Origin: Neodontobutis hainanensis
Taxonomy: Eukaryota; Chordata; Actinopteri; Gobiiformes; Odontobutidae
NCBI GenBank assembly: GCA_024349245.1
Contig: JALDNG010000077.1
Coordinates: 248,001 to 312,000 of the forward strand
Reading direction: 5' to 3'
DNA: 64,000 nucleotides
Position 1 is the stretch's first letter. Each line of letters starts with the position of its first letter. A program made the translations under genes and the position numbers. Shown piece after piece: positions 1-13,012 of this stretch. A model generated the notes under the pieces. It did no database searches. It was not told the origin of the DNA and was given only the letters and a program-made list of their open reading frames with translations.

Positions 1-842
1 AGCTGCCTCTGCAAAACCATTTTAATGAAGACAGATCACCAGAACTAAGACTTAATCCATTTTTCACGGCACCGATCAAGTCCCCCTACGCACTGCTCTG
101 TCGCAGCGTGTGGGCACCCCGATCTCCATCATCAGGCAGGACAGCTACGCTCGCTGTCTGTAATCTTTGTGATCATTTAAAACAGGAGAGCTGTTCAGAA
201 AGCAAATGAACAGGGGAATACTGCATAAAACCTTAAACAAAGCATAGTCTCAGTCAACAATGAAGGCCCATTTCTAAACAAAAGGGTGCAATGCCTGCAT
301 GATGAGACTAATTACAGAGAGAGCATCCAATAAAAGAAACCACTCAAACGCAAGCCAACATCCACATTAAATCATATTTATTTCCCATTTTCTTCACCCT
401 CATTAACAGCAACATGAAAAGCTGCTGTAATTTATCATCCATTATTCAAAAACTAATGTCAGCTGAAAATATGCAGAAAAGAGTTTACTCTGTTTATTTG
501 GCACTCAGCTTATTATGAAGTTTGGCTCAAACAAGAGGCGGGCTATAGTCATGTAATAAGACCCAGCGACTGAAATGTGCTTGATTATGTGTGTGGATGA
601 GTGTTATGTGCATTAATTCCCATTTCCATGCAGACTCAGCACAGAATACTAGTGCTATTTTAATGAGATTGCAAATTAAAAGAAAGATACACAAAAGATC
701 TGGCCTTTAGGTTTTATTGCTATTAAATGAGAAACTGTTCGAGCATAGCTGCAATAACATAATATTCCAGAGATACAATAGCTATACATTTATACCAGTA
801 AAATAGTTGTTTACATGTTTGTGCTATTGTGTTTAATGTTAA
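1..842. other. Non-coding stretch, no feature recognised
   Basis: AT-rich, apparently unique sequence. No open reading frame with a recognisable protein, no tRNA-like boxes and no inverted repeat of note were found on either strand. Confidence 0.5.
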
Positions 843-1462
843 TATAATTTGCTATAGGGCAGGGTCTCCAACCTATTTTTGTCAGAGTGCTACTTTTGCA
901 AAATGGCAGAGAGCTACTCGTGTTTGTAACATTTATTCTCATAGCTTCTTTCAGCAGAAACAAAATGTATTTTGTTTTGCCAGAACATTAACCCTGACCT
1001 TTTACACAATGTTGGTGTCCACAACTTACATTTTAATAAAACATAACCAAATACATTTAGTTCATCTGCATGTGCGTATAAACTATAAAATAAAAAAACA
1101 GAATTGCTGTCAAAACTAGACAATGCAATTCCAAATGCACAGATAACACACAAAGTCTGATGACTGGTATTGATAGTGTCAACAAGAGAGGGGTAGCCTC
1201 AGGTTTATTCTTAAAGACTCTAAATGTCTCAGTCTGGTTCTTACTTTTATGCTCCCTGAATAAAGTTTCAGCCTCTTTTCCAATCCCACCATCAGTGAAC
1301 GGCTTTTTGTGCTTTGTTAAGATGTGTGACATTTTAAACAGCTCCCAAACGGCTCTTCAAAAATAAATAAATCGGCTCGCAGACGGGAGACGTCTCCCAT
1401 CATTCACTTTATAGAGCCGGCACTTTGAACCGGCTTGTTCGCGACCAGACCCATCACTAATT
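843..1462 (-). repeat. hAT-type DNA transposon relic
   Basis: On the minus strand a short open frame (1057-1332) begins MSHILTKHKKPFTDGG. The K-H-x-K-P-F-T-D-G motif recurs near the N-terminus of hAT-derived proteins such as the GTF2IRD2/ZBED5/FAM200 group, but the frame degenerates after about 35 residues, so no active transposase is encoded. The right edge (about 1370-1462) carries a GC-rich inverted structure: a perfect palindrome GGGAGACGTCTCCC at 1385-1398, and an AGCCGG/CCGGCT stem at 1415-1420 and 1430-1435. It ends in GACCCATCAC-type sequence that resembles hAT ends. The left part (GGGTCTCCAACC, then repeated 'gagctact' words) resembles the opposite end of a related element. Boundaries and any 8-bp target duplication were not resolved, and it may be two nested relics. 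Confidence 0.5.
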
Positions 1463-4400
1463 TATTAAGTCTTTGGTGAGTTACTTGGAAAGTAGTACTA
1501 CTGGTACTAGCGACGTATTGGACAGCCCTGCTATAGGAAAATATGATTGTGGGAGTTATTCTGAATAAATGGTTTTCATATTTGACTACTTTCAGATGCC
1601 AATCACAAGGATTCTTGAAAGTAATTTAAGTTTTTTTTAATGGTGTTCACACACACAGCAGAAAATAATATTCCTGACTGACAGCTAGAAGTGGCTCCTC
1701 GCTGCAAAGGCTGCAAAAAGCCCTTGTTATAAAATACTGAAGTACTTTCTTTAGCCTATCCAATCAACACCTAATTTAGTCGATGTGCATACTGCCTTAA
1801 ACTGGTGACAAAATAGCTGCAAGCAATATTTATAACAAGAAGTGGATCTAATCTACTGGAGGCACTATTTAAACACCTTAAATACATCCCGATGAGCACA
1901 TCTGGGGTTGTTTCTATGTTGCTGTGTTTTTCTATTTTAAGGCTGAACTTTGCCCACAACAGTGTCTGCTTTTTTTGCCTGGGGTTGTGGACCTACATTT
2001 CATGAACAAGGCCAAACATTACATTGATGTTGATGTGTTTGCACTTGTTACAGAAAGGATCCTCACACATAAACTTGTTTTTTAAAGCCTATATCTTTTA
2101 AGCTAGGTACATTTGAGCAGTCACGAACCATATATAGCGCAGTACAGAAGCATATTTTCAGCCGTGAACCCAGAATGACCGAATCGTTTTAAATCAATCG
2201 GGAAGAACCAAGTTCACTCTATGGAGGCTGGGTGAGGATTAGTAATTCTTGCTGACTCACGAAAACGGCAGGGAAACTCCTCAAAGTGGCGACCTGAGTT
2301 CAAGTTGGACTTTAAACAGCAACAGGCCCACACAGGAATGAAAATCAACTTCAGTATATAGCAATAAAGGACTTTTGACATATTTTACAAATGAGGTGAA
2401 GCCTTTATCATGGGTGCTCGAGGGAGGAGATGCAGAGGATGTGGTTGGTCCAACACTGACGCATTGGGAGCTCCACAGAACTATGACTACTACTGCCTCA
2501 GTGCTGTAAGTCGCTTAAGGGTTGTTTGAAGTCAGTACAAGGGGGTGATACATTCTTACTCATCTTTCCACCTCCACATGGTTTTTATATTTTCCCACTG
2601 TGCATTTAAGCCAGGTGGGATTCTTTTACCAAAAAAGCGTTGTAACTTTAGGGAATCACTTCTAAACACAAATGTAGCTAGAACTTGGTCAAACAAAAAT
2701 GAAACAAATTTTACCTACTGCCAAAGTTTTGGACTCTTGGCTGTCATCATAAATCTAATACATTCACATTTTTATGGATTGCGGGGTAGAAATTCCCACC
2801 TCAATATATTCATTGTACATTGGGTTTTGTGTGGCACTTTGCGGCCTGTAGCAGTTTTTTGTAGTGCCTGGCATGAGTTGTTGTCCAGCGAAGCTTATCT
2901 GAGCTATTCCCCGAGCGGCTCATAGTTGCACAGAATTATGGGTGTGACACGAGTAATGTCATGTAGATGGAGAAGAATAAGTCTACAGTCATGTTACGGT
3001 TCTTATCTAGAGGCACATGTAATGAAAAAAGAAGAAGCAAAGAGAAATGTTTTCCTTTAGGGACCTTTATGGGTGTCCACTGATCTTTATGGGTTAAAGG
3101 TGCACCCAAGGTTGTACCTAGATTTATATTTTCAGAGTGACCCCGCTGTTAGTTTGACAACATAATGACTTTTACAGCAATATCATTCAGAAAATCTTTC
3201 TCTGCTGTTTGTTCACTTTTGTGTCAGGTTCATTGACTTGACCTCGTGGCACTTCCTGTCTAGTCGAGCAAGGACCTTTACTGAATGGGTCCCGCTGCTG
3301 AAAATACTGTCATACACATCAAAATGAAGAACCAGACACACAGAAGAGCCTTAAGTATGTTTCTACTTTGAGAAGAACAAAGTGGGTAAGTTGCCGCAAG
3401 AAAGTTTGTACTTGCAGCATGCACTTAGCCTTTAACATTCAAGTTTGACCTAATGCAAAACACATAAAGGATAAATATACACGTATGTACATAGCCCAGA
3501 GCTGGTTTAAGTAGCTAGACATCCTTGTGAGGAATGGAATAACTATTAATCCTACAACCTACCTCTACAAATGTACATATCAGCTGCCACACAAAACCTC
3601 AGGCTCATGGTTCTTAGCCAAGTCCTGAGTTGTGCAGAGCAAAGCAAACACATTCAGATCCCCAAAGAAAGAAAAGCCTGCAGTAAAGTCAACAGGAACA
3701 CATCATACATTCACTGGCGGCTCATTCTCCAGACCGAGAGTTCATTTCACAGTTCTAAATACTCTTACTGCTTTTGCTGCTTGAGCTTGAGCTGGCAGAC
3801 CTGTAAATTACTGAGCGGCAGCAGCTGCTGGGTGAGCCACAAGCCTGTCCTGCTCTTCACTGACACCAAGTTTAACTGTGTTAATACCAACAGGCACGCC
3901 GCAGTACTGGAATTTGAGACTTTCAAAATGCTCCTTTTCCAGTCAGTGCTTACTTGTGCTTAGCTTCTGAGTATATACTTATGTCCAGTTTAAATTTTGA
4001 CACCCATCAATCACAAAATGTATGTTATTGTGAAATAACAATTATTTATTTCTGTATTGCACATTATTTTGACTTGAACACATTATAAAATACATTATGT
4101 GCAAGATTTGCAACACAATTTGTCTGCACTGCAAGGCAACACTTTTCATGAGATTGTGAAAATGCACTATATTGTTTTATTTATTTATTTTTATTATTAT
4201 TTCTGTTTATTTTTAAGCAATTTATTTATACCTTTTAATATTAATTTTAAGGATAATTAACTGTTTTGTTCAATAATCCCGACATATTTCCAAAGTTAAT
4301 GAGTAATCGTGTAAAATACTTGTAATTTCAATAATGACCAAAATAATTTTAAATATATATTTTTTTACTTTAATCGAGCACTATGCACTATGCTAAATAT

Positions 4401-6204
4401 TCTTCTGGAATGTTTTTGACTTTGCAAACTAACATGTTTCAAAATCCTCCAGCCATAACTAAAGCACAGTGTTCATTAAGGGTTGTCTATGCGTTGCCAT
4501 GGAGAGGCCTGATAACATGTTTACAGCTGCTGAGATGCTATGTTAATTTCCCCGACAGGAGCGTTAGACATCCTAACTGCCTATAACCCCATTTTCATCC
4601 TGCTGAATGTGCACTGCACACTCTCAGGAAAGATAAACCAGGGGGAGTGGAGGAATGGTGAACATAAAGGTTTACTACACTGCTGTCATTATTAAGTGGT
4701 CGTATACAACAAACAACACGAGAAGTGATAAGACTCCATTGTTAAAAGAACAGAGGCCGTAACAATGCACACCTCCCACTGTCCTATTGGCAGCCACATG
4801 CCTTTTTGGATCGGGAAGGCGGTCAAAAACTGGCACAATTGGTCCGACGCCTAAAGACTGATTCCTGATTACTACTGTTTCTCACCATGTGACACTGTTC
4901 TTTCTCTGCATACAGCCCACTCTTCACTTTCTGAAATCTTTTTAACAAATCAGATTGCATGCCAGTTCAGAGTTAGTCAGCGTGTACAGGGATTCGTTCG
5001 TGTGGGCTGCTAATTTGAATTACAAAGCAAAGAAAAGCATCAGCTGCGCATGAGGTGAAAATGATAAATAGGTAGACATTAGGTGATTATAATTTGTCAG
5101 CAACAAGGTGTGAGGAGTTTTCAGACGCATTACCCACTGTCAATAATGCCCAGGTATAGAAACTAAAAACACTGTCAAACTTAAAGTATTAAACTAATTT
5201 GTGTGAATAATAAAGTATATTCTTTATGATCTATTCATGTGTTTACTCCATCATAACAAAAATATACAAACATTCTTATTTATTGTCTTCAAGTATATGT
5301 TTTATTATAAAAGTTGTATATATTGTTATGGATCTTATCTTTTTATTCAACAACCTTTTGACTTACAAACACTGTATAAATAAATGTAGTGCACTTGCTT
5401 AGATGCTCTGTACCTTTCATCTTAATAACTCTTAGTTTACTGGTTTAGTTATGAACAATAGCTTAGGTCAACAACAAAAGGAATCAACCAACTCTGACGT
5501 ATCTATAGGAACAAAAAAACAAAAAAAACTTGTCCCAACTTCAAAACATGTGCTCAGCAAAGCTAAGGCAAAAAGCAGACATCTCTATTTGATGTGAGGC
5601 ATTTGCTTTTCATTTCATCATACCAGCATCGTGCTCACATCATCATCTGTCACGAGCAGCCAGTCCTGCGTGTAAAACTAGTTCATCTGAAGAGAACTCA
5701 TTAAAAAAAAGTCACATATAGCTACTTTTATGTGACTCTGAAGGGACAGGGCCAAGGTGAAGTCAGAATTTGGTTTCTGCAGAGTCAAAGTCATCTCAGA
5801 GACATCTGGGAAACTCCGACCTGCCTCTTCTGTCTCAGCTGGTCGCCTGTGGCTAGGTTTGTCATGTCCAAAGACCAATTCATAATGTGCTCTCATCTTG
5901 TTCCACACTGTTATTTGTCTGAGTCATGAATAATAAAGTCTGCACAGAGTTGTGATTCAGACATTAAGCAAGACCTTGGGAGGGCAGGGATTTATGTTGA
6001 CTGAAAGGTTGAGTAACTAGAATAATATTACATGGAAAAGGGCCATCTTAGAAATTCATTATTTAAGTATTTGTCAAAACATCACAACTGCTGTCATTCT
6101 GTTGAAGAAAATCCATTGCAATTTACATTTAACAAAATAATAAATAAATCACTCACAGGCTTTTGAGGTCAGAATGTTAGTAAGGAAGCAGAGTGAGACA
6201 GAAT
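1463..6204. other. Long non-coding stretch
   Basis: No gene is supported. A possible 96-nt exon lies at 2410-2505 (listed separately). About 4165-4350 is very AT-rich, with a TTTA/TTATT simple-sequence tract near 4175-4215. The open frame at 3571-3963 (130 codons) shows no recognisable domain and is cysteine/serine-rich in a way typical of chance frames. The rest appears unique. Confidence 0.5.
2410..2505 (+). other. Possible short coding exon (weak)
   Basis: ATG at 2410 (followed by G) opens 32 codons that run without a stop exactly to a consensus 5' splice site: exon ends ...GTGCT and the next bases are GTAAGT at 2506-2511. The frame is closed upstream by a TGA, so this would be a start-codon exon ending in phase 0. 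The predicted peptide starts MGARGRRCRGCGW and matches no family I know. A GTAAGT hexamer occurs often by chance and no partner exon was found, so this may well be fortuitous. Confidence 0.15.
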
Positions 6205-6282
6205 GATCCAAGCAGGAATCAAACCCAGGTTTCCCGAGTATATGGCAGCGAATCTACCAAGTGAGCCACAGAGGAGTTCCAT
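6205..6282 (-). repeat. tRNA-derived SINE head fragment
   Basis: Read on the minus strand, this has an RNA polymerase III A-box-like word (TGGCTCACTTGGTAG, plus-strand 6254-6268) and, about 35 bases on, a B-box GGTTTGATTCC (plus-strand 6215-6225). This is the spacing of a tRNA-derived promoter. It does not fold as an intact tRNA by eye and no SINE tail is clear downstream, so it is best called a degenerate SINE head or tRNA pseudogene. Confidence 0.5.
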
Positions 6283-8925
6283 CAGTCCAGTTTTGGGTGT
6301 TTTTCAACAAAACAAATGTAAAGGCAAATTTAGCATTTAGCATTTCCTTTACTAATATGTGTTCAGAGCACACACAGCATTTTTTAAGGATGAATAAAGT
6401 GGGTTTGTCGTAGTGGGTCTGATATGTACTTGCCTTTTGACTTACACCTTAATAACATCTCCGTTATTGTTCGCTGAATCATTGAGTGAGACACCTGGTC
6501 TGCACCCTGAAGAAGGCTCACCTAAGGCTTGTTCTTTTGTTCAGTGAAATGGACATTGGCTTTATCCATCTAATACAGGTTAAGTGTTTAGTTCAGACAA
6601 TTTTACACAGTATATTTCATTTAATATTCATTCCATGAAATCATGAAGCCTGAGTAAAGAATACTGTCAATCTGTGCTGCATCTCAGAGTAGGATGACCA
6701 TACGTCCCGTTTTTATCTGGTTAGCCTTGCTTTGAGCTAAATACTTGAAATTCACTGACATTTTTTTTTTCTGATAAAAAGGCAATAACTTGTGAATTTA
6801 AGCTTTAAAGTTAAAAAAAAACTCAGCATTGCCCTGTTTAAAAAATACGAGAGGTTTATTAAAAGGAAGTAGGGGGTTGAATTGTTGAATATAAAGCAGG
6901 TGTCTGCAGTGTGTGCATGCAGCCTATTAGGTCATGCTTTCTCCAGCGCTGACAGGGCTCTATGCTCCTAAAGGGAGCAGGTCACAATGAATTTGTCGAA
7001 GGAAGTTGATTCCCCCTGTGCCCCCAAGTCATGAGCTCATGAACTCTCCGGATTGATTTCAGACTGAGGATTTACCGATCTCTTGGTTTCTTCTGATTGG
7101 CCTCTAGCTCCACTAAACGTTTTCTGCAGGGGGTGGAGCAGATGGGAAATTAAGCCATTTTCAGACCTGCCGTTAGCTAGCCCGTCTGAGAGTGTCTAGG
7201 AACTATTACAGCAACTGTGATAAACCATCCTTATACAGAGAGAAAGTCAATATATTAAATAATACAGAAAAAATATATATTAAAAGTTAAGGAAACCCAC
7301 TAAGCTCACAAAAATTTAACATTTTTCTAAGTCAGTAGATTACACATAAATGTATGAATTACTAAGAGCAGTTTGTTAGTTGAGTTTTCTCCAGTATCTT
7401 TAAATTGACAACTTGTTATTTAAATGGAAAATGAAACCCACAGCATCTTCTTTTTAAGTGCGTCCTTAATCATGAAAGCACGCAGCAGGCACAATAAAAT
7501 GCAGCGGCGGCAGAACTGCCGTGGGCTTGTGGATGGCTCTTTGACCTCACTGAGTATATGCATTGTTGTCTGTACGTCACACATCTTGGTCAGCAACAGA
7601 ATACATCAGCAACAAAGGAACTGGAACTACATCAGCACAATGACCTGAAAAGGATCATCAAAACCGAGTGTAAGACATCAGATAATAGGAAGCTTAGTTT
7701 GCCGACGTGTGTGATGTGTGATAAAGACATCGGCCCTGATTTCAAAAACACTTCTGGTTGGTAAAATGCTGAGCATGAATGGAGTGGACTCAGAAGTGAC
7801 TAGTTTAGAGGCTCCACAAATCCTGGTTCACTGACTCTACTAGCCATTCATTTTTTTATTGACCCTAATACTCCTTTACAAAATATTTTAGATAAAAATA
7901 ACCAGACCAACTAAACTACCCTGCACAAAAAAACTTTTGCATAGTAATGAGCTTGAAAATCACCCTTACATAACTTTTTTAGCAGTTACACATATTGACT
8001 ATATGTATTGTATTACATACACTGTTACATCTCTCTGTATTTTGTATGTTTAAGAAAGCTGTGTCTAAGTTAAAGTAAGAAACTTGTTCTTACAAGATAT
8101 TTACATGCCTCATTACCTGAGAGTTACATTGTGGAGTGTCTGGTTAATAATGTGCTGAAAGAGGGACTATTCTTCCTGTTGTCTGATGACAGAGCAGAGA
8201 GTAGCACTTGACTTATTGCTAATATGATCATTTGTCTCCCCAAAAAGTTGACATGGCATCAGACATTCTGAAATGCTTCCGAGGCTCTCTACCTAATGCT
8301 ATTATTACATTAGTCCACTTATCTTATTTGCCTTTTACTGCCATTGTTCGGGCTTGATCTTGTCATGATCCACCCTCGTGTCCTTTTTTATTGAAAAGGC
8401 ACTTTAACTGTACAGTTTCATTATACTACAATTTTTTCCATTGTATTCTTGATTCTAGATTTGCTGCTTTTTTTTTATCCTTTAGGGCTCGTTGTATGGG
8501 GCTCCCTTAGCAGTGCTTGTTTCTTGTGTAAGGAATCTCCACTTAGCCACTTAGCCACGCCAGTGCTAGCGTTTTTCTATTTAATGTAAACCCCTGGGAA
8601 TTACTTGACGCAAGATCTTTCTTGCGGAACTTTGCCATTGCATGTGTTGCATAGTGCAATCTGTCCTCTTTTGACACTGCGAAATACATCCAGACAATTC
8701 CAGCACTGAACTTACAAGCCTTTGCATTGCATTTTTAAAGTGTGCATGCCCGAAATGGAGCACCTCTGCTCTTTCTAGTGCTCTACAGTATTACAGGCAC
8801 ACAAACAAACTACTTGACAAATTATAATATCGGCTCTACACATCATGCAAATTTTACTCATTGGATCGATACCAATGAATAGAAAAAAACACACATATTG
8901 GCCAATTTTTTAATCCCTCATACTA
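6283..8925. other. Non-coding stretch with a possible repeat fragment
   Basis: No gene is supported. At 6689-6730 the phrase GATGACCATACGTCCCGTTT resembles the end of a dispersed vertebrate DNA-transposon repeat, and somewhat similar 'gtccc' phrases occur at 63165-63310. Overlapping open frames at 7424-7764 have no recognisable domain. The rest appears unique and AT-rich. Confidence 0.4.
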
Positions 8926-9135
8926 GGGATGGACGCAGTGTCTCAGTGGTAGAGCGGTTGTCCCTGGTGGTTCGATTCCCACTCTCCCCACAGTTCAGAC
9001 TGTCGTTGTGTCCTTGAGCAAGACACTTTACCCATCTTGCCTCCAGTGGGGTTCCAGGTGTAACACTGGTGAATTGAAGCTTGTAATGTAAGTTGCTTTG
9101 GATAAAAGCATCTGCTAGATTAATAAATAAAAATG
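8926..9135 (+). repeat. tRNA-derived SINE, near complete
   Basis: The head contains an A-box (TCTCAGTGGTAGAGCGG, about 8941-8957) and a perfect B-box GGTTCGATTCC at 8969-8979. A body follows with 'gtccttgagcaagacactt' and 'aacactggtgaat'. The 3' tail includes GTAAGTTGCTTTGGATAAAA and 'gcatctgct', then an A-rich/TAAATAA end. The tail resembles the 3' end of L2-type LINEs, the likely source of reverse transcriptase. A second member, inverted, is at 31469-31683. The minus-strand frame across it is not a gene. Confidence 0.8.
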
Positions 9136-9188
9136 TATTAGCCACCTAGTTTTAGCTCATTTCAACCATGGTTGTCCCCTAATATCCA

Positions 9189-9574
9189 TGTTAAAAGTAA
9201 AATAACCAGACAAGACTTATTGTAGACAGTAAGATGGAAAACTTAAAAGATTGAGCAGAAAACATGTCTGCAGCTGCAGGAGCCCAGATGAGAGAGGCGG
9301 ACTTGTGACTTAAAGCTGCCTGTTTAAGTTTTCATGCCAATGGGTGAGAATGTAGGCGAAGAGCCCCATGTAGTGACTAAAGCCTGTGAGTCTGTTAAGT
9401 TGTATTCATTAGGCTGTGAGGAAGGACCTTCAGGAGAAGCCCCTGAGGGGGAGCCGGGCAGCACAGCAGTTCTAGGTACAGCAAAAGATTACATTCTCTT
9501 CTGGTAAGTCTGTGAATAAAGCTTTATTGGACATTGTGGTAACAAGGTTGTATGAAAACACGGTGACCCTAACA
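9189..9574 (+). repeat. Possible solo LTR (weak)
   Basis: The stretch begins TGTTA and ends TAACA, so the termini are inverted TG...CA. Near its right end it has an AATAAA signal (in 'gtgaataaagctttattgg') followed by a short tail ending 'acggtgaccctaaca'. This is the usual order of an LTR R/U5 region. The five flanking bases on each side do not match, and no internal retroelement sequence adjoins, so this could be unique DNA. Confidence 0.22.
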
Positions 9575-12500
9575 TGAATTCACCTTTACTGCCAAGTCAC
9601 CAAGTTAGAGAAGCTAACCCCTCAAGTCAGATCTAATATATCTTCTTTATAAGAACTGGACAAACCTGTGGTCACTGCAACCTTGACCATACTGACTTTC
9701 ATTCAGCAATATCCAACAACTACAGAGCTGCAATTTGAAGTCTTTCTGTTGTGCCCAGTTGATGGACTGTCCATTTAAAAATATTTAAAACATTTAGCCA
9801 AAGATATAAAACACAGTGACATCTAGTCGTATCAGAGAAGCCACAGGAAGCATTCTGCACTTTATATTGTCTGGCTTTACACGAGCTCAGAATAAACAAG
9901 GAAATGCCATCAAAGGCCATTTTTAGAAAACAGTTCTAGCTACGATTGTTGTACTAATTGCATGTAATCCATTAAAACCATTCAAACAAAACCCCTTCTA
10001 TTTTTTTTTTTTGGAAATTTATAAGGCTTCAGAGAGATAAAACTGAGGCACTTAGTCCTGCTGACAATCAAAGCATTAGTTATGAGCTGTGAGAGAGTTT
10101 TTATTTTGCACATTAAATGCAAGATGCACAGAGCAGGTGCAGTATGATTTATTTTATGTCCTCCTAAGACTTTTAATCTAGATTTATTCATCCTGTACAC
10201 CTGTTTCTTTTTATTTCTTTTTTTCTACCGGGGCTTTCTTGATTGCCTCCGTCTATCAGTAAAAGTAGTCTCATTATAAGAGCTGAGTGTAGGCGAAGCA
10301 CTCAAGTAGTTGTGTGTACATGGGGTCACAGAGGTGGTTGGTAATTAAGCAGGGGAGTGGCGAGGTCCCGGAGCTGGTCTGCGTCCGTCCTCACAGAAGC
10401 ATGACATCCAGCCGCAGGAACAGAAGGAGAATTAACGGAGACGGCCTCTTGCTGCTGCTGTCGGTCACCACTCATTCCCCTCCTGTCCTTCAGCTCTCCT
10501 CGGAACAAGCTGAGATTACGAGCCGTTCCTGCTGACTGGCCAGGGCAGATCGCTCTCTGTTCTGGCCCCAACTGCATGTTTGCAAACGCAGTTTTACCTC
10601 AAGCAAAAAAAAAAGAGCTGCACATGTAAAAAAAAACACTAACAGAGGAGAGGAACATTCAAGTCCCATTGCATTTAGTGTTGCCTTTGACACTCACCTT
10701 TTGAAATAAAGTTCCCCTGTTGAGATTACAGAACCAGAAGCAAAGTTTGGTGATACCCTTTAATGCCAATGTCTACAAAATAATGAATAATTAGTTGAAC
10801 CTATAGTAACCACCATAGTTGCAGAACAGCCCTACTCTAGCTTTGATTATAGAACAATCTTGAAAAGTTTTTATTGAAAGTATGTCTTGGCACCAAAAGC
10901 GAGAAACTGTAAAATCTTATTGAACATAATATTGGCTTAGCCTTTGGTGACTATGAAGAAAAGATCAAGCATTTCTGAAGCTACCTCTGCAACAAACACA
11001 CCACCTGCTCCCATACATTATTATGTTCACTTCACACTCATACCTCTATTATATACATGAGTTAGATTGTCTGAATTGACTTAAACTTGCCGCTGTCTTT
11101 GTTTTCCTTCCATTTTCCTCATAAAGATGATGGACAAGTGAAAATAGATTTATTTAGAGCCAATAAAAAAACTCCTTCAACTCATATCTTTAGACAGTAA
11201 GCATATGGTACATCAAATACTAATCTAATCCTGCAGAAAAGCAATAAAATATGGTTTTACTATACCTATTAAGTGAGTCACAGCTCGGCGTGAGGCGATA
11301 TTGGATGAACAGTGATAGGTGTGGAGGTAATTACTGCTAGAAAAGGCCTCCTCTAGTAAAAGTAATTGAAAAAGTTCCTGTTGTGATTCTGTAATAAGGG
11401 TAATATATTCAATGGCCAGAATGACAGTGGGGAGTAGATGTACATTTGGAATGGAAATTGTAATTTTTCGTGTATGTGCTCCTGACCTCAAATATGAAAG
11501 TTAATTTGAGATTGATTCATGTCCACATAAACAACTGGAGGATTCGAAGCTGTTTCAAAAGTTAAATGAATAACGGCTGCCGTAGAGATCAGCTGTAGGT
11601 CTGTCAATCAAAGCAATCCCTCAGAGACTCGAACTAGGATCTTCAAGCAGCTTACTAATGATTTTAAAGAGGGATGGACTTTGATCTATCACATAACGGT
11701 TTAAATTTAGTCCAAACGCTCCACACTGACCACTGAAGGTCATCAGCTCGTCTGAAGTGGCTGTCTGGGAGAATAGCAGAGATATGCACGTGTGGTCAGA
11801 GATATTTATCTGCCTCCCTCCCGTCTCACTTCCTTAACTCGCTCTCACTCTTGCGCTCTACTACCTTTGAAGACATGGAGAGGCTCTCTTCAAAGTCATA
11901 TGTCATCTAAGTCAGAAAACGCCAGTGCTTTTTAAGTCTCAATTATGGCTCCCATCGTCTGAAAAAAAAACAAACAAAAAAAAAACACAGTCTGTAGAGC
12001 ACCAAATTATCAAGCATGATAGTTTAAAAAGATATATTTTATTTATATGGCACACATTAAATCATCACTTAAACTAGGGCAGCAGAGTGTTAGAAAAACA
12101 TGCAATGTCTTATTAGATTGCAAGTACAGTGTCATTTGTAAATTAGGTAAAGAAATACAGGGTTTAAGATTAAAACTTCCTCTGATCACACTGGAGAAAC
12201 TTAGGATTTTAATGATCCTATTTAATAATTATCTTGATGCAAATGCCTCACACATGGAACATTAATATTGCACGTATTAATATTGCAATGGCAATACATT
12301 TTCATCTTATTCTATGGCTCTTAGACATGCACTGAGTTCTATACTTTACAGTAAATATATTTTTTATGTGGAAGGCAAGCACATTGTCTGCTGTATGTTT
12401 TTTTTTTAATTAGAGAAAAAGATGTTTGTTAAATAGAAAGACACTTATACTCCATTTTTTCATCAGTCATCAGTGATTATTCTTACAGCTAAAGACTGCA

Positions 12501-12689
12501 TCAGTGAATAAATAATTGTTCAGATAAGTCATTTGTTTGCAGGAGACATTAACATACAAATAAACAGCATTACCTTACTATTACCTACAAATACTTTAAC
12601 TCTCCATGTTTGCCATGACAAACTCCCAAGGAAAGCACATCTGTTACATTTTCAGAAACAAATGTAACTTTTTTAAGATCTTGATGTTT
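9575..12689. other. Non-coding stretch with a GC-richer block
   Basis: No gene is supported. About 10310-10580 is clearly richer in GC and CpG than its surroundings and is open in more than one frame, but none shows a known domain; it may be a conserved regulatory element or a small unrecognised exon. A-rich tracts lie near 11960-11985. The rest appears unique and AT-rich. Confidence 0.4.
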
Positions 12690-13012
12690 GGATTCTGTGT
12701 TTTATTCCTCTCTCTCTCCCTTTTGTTTCATGTGTGGCAGAGTGTGTGGCTGATTTTCCTGCAGCAGGTGAGACTCACCTGTTTCCCATCTCCATAATCT
12801 GTCTGCCTACAAGAAGTCTTTGAATATTGATTGTAGAATCATCTGAGACCTTTTTGGGACTTACCTGTGTGTTCAGGACCGTCTCTCCGTGCCCAGCAGC
12901 CACTGCCTGGAAAACCTGCCTGCTCCCTGCTGCCGCAGCCTGTCCTTTGTTTAAATAAACTCTTAGTTTGAGCCATTTCTTAGTTTCTGCTTTGGGGTAA
13001 CATGCCATAATT
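12690..13012 (+). repeat. Possible solo LTR of a retrotransposon
   Basis: After a pyrimidine-rich stretch the sequence turns GC-rich ('cagcagccactgcctggaaa', 'ctgctgccgcagcctgtcc'). It then has AATAAA in 'gtttaaataaactcttag' (about 12950-12967) and ends with 'tttctgctttggggtaacatg'. The polyadenylation signal followed by a 'tctgctttgggt'-type phrase resembles the R/U5 end of many fish LTR retrotransposons. No exact ends, target duplication, primer-binding site or internal coding sequence were found. Confidence 0.3.

Noticed and set aside
3571..3963. 130-codon frame
   Set aside because: No domain, no splice context and biased composition; most likely chance.
6205..6282. Functional tRNA gene on the minus strand
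   Set aside because: A- and B-box words are present, but the acceptor and anticodon stems do not pair by eye; treated as a SINE or tRNA pseudogene.
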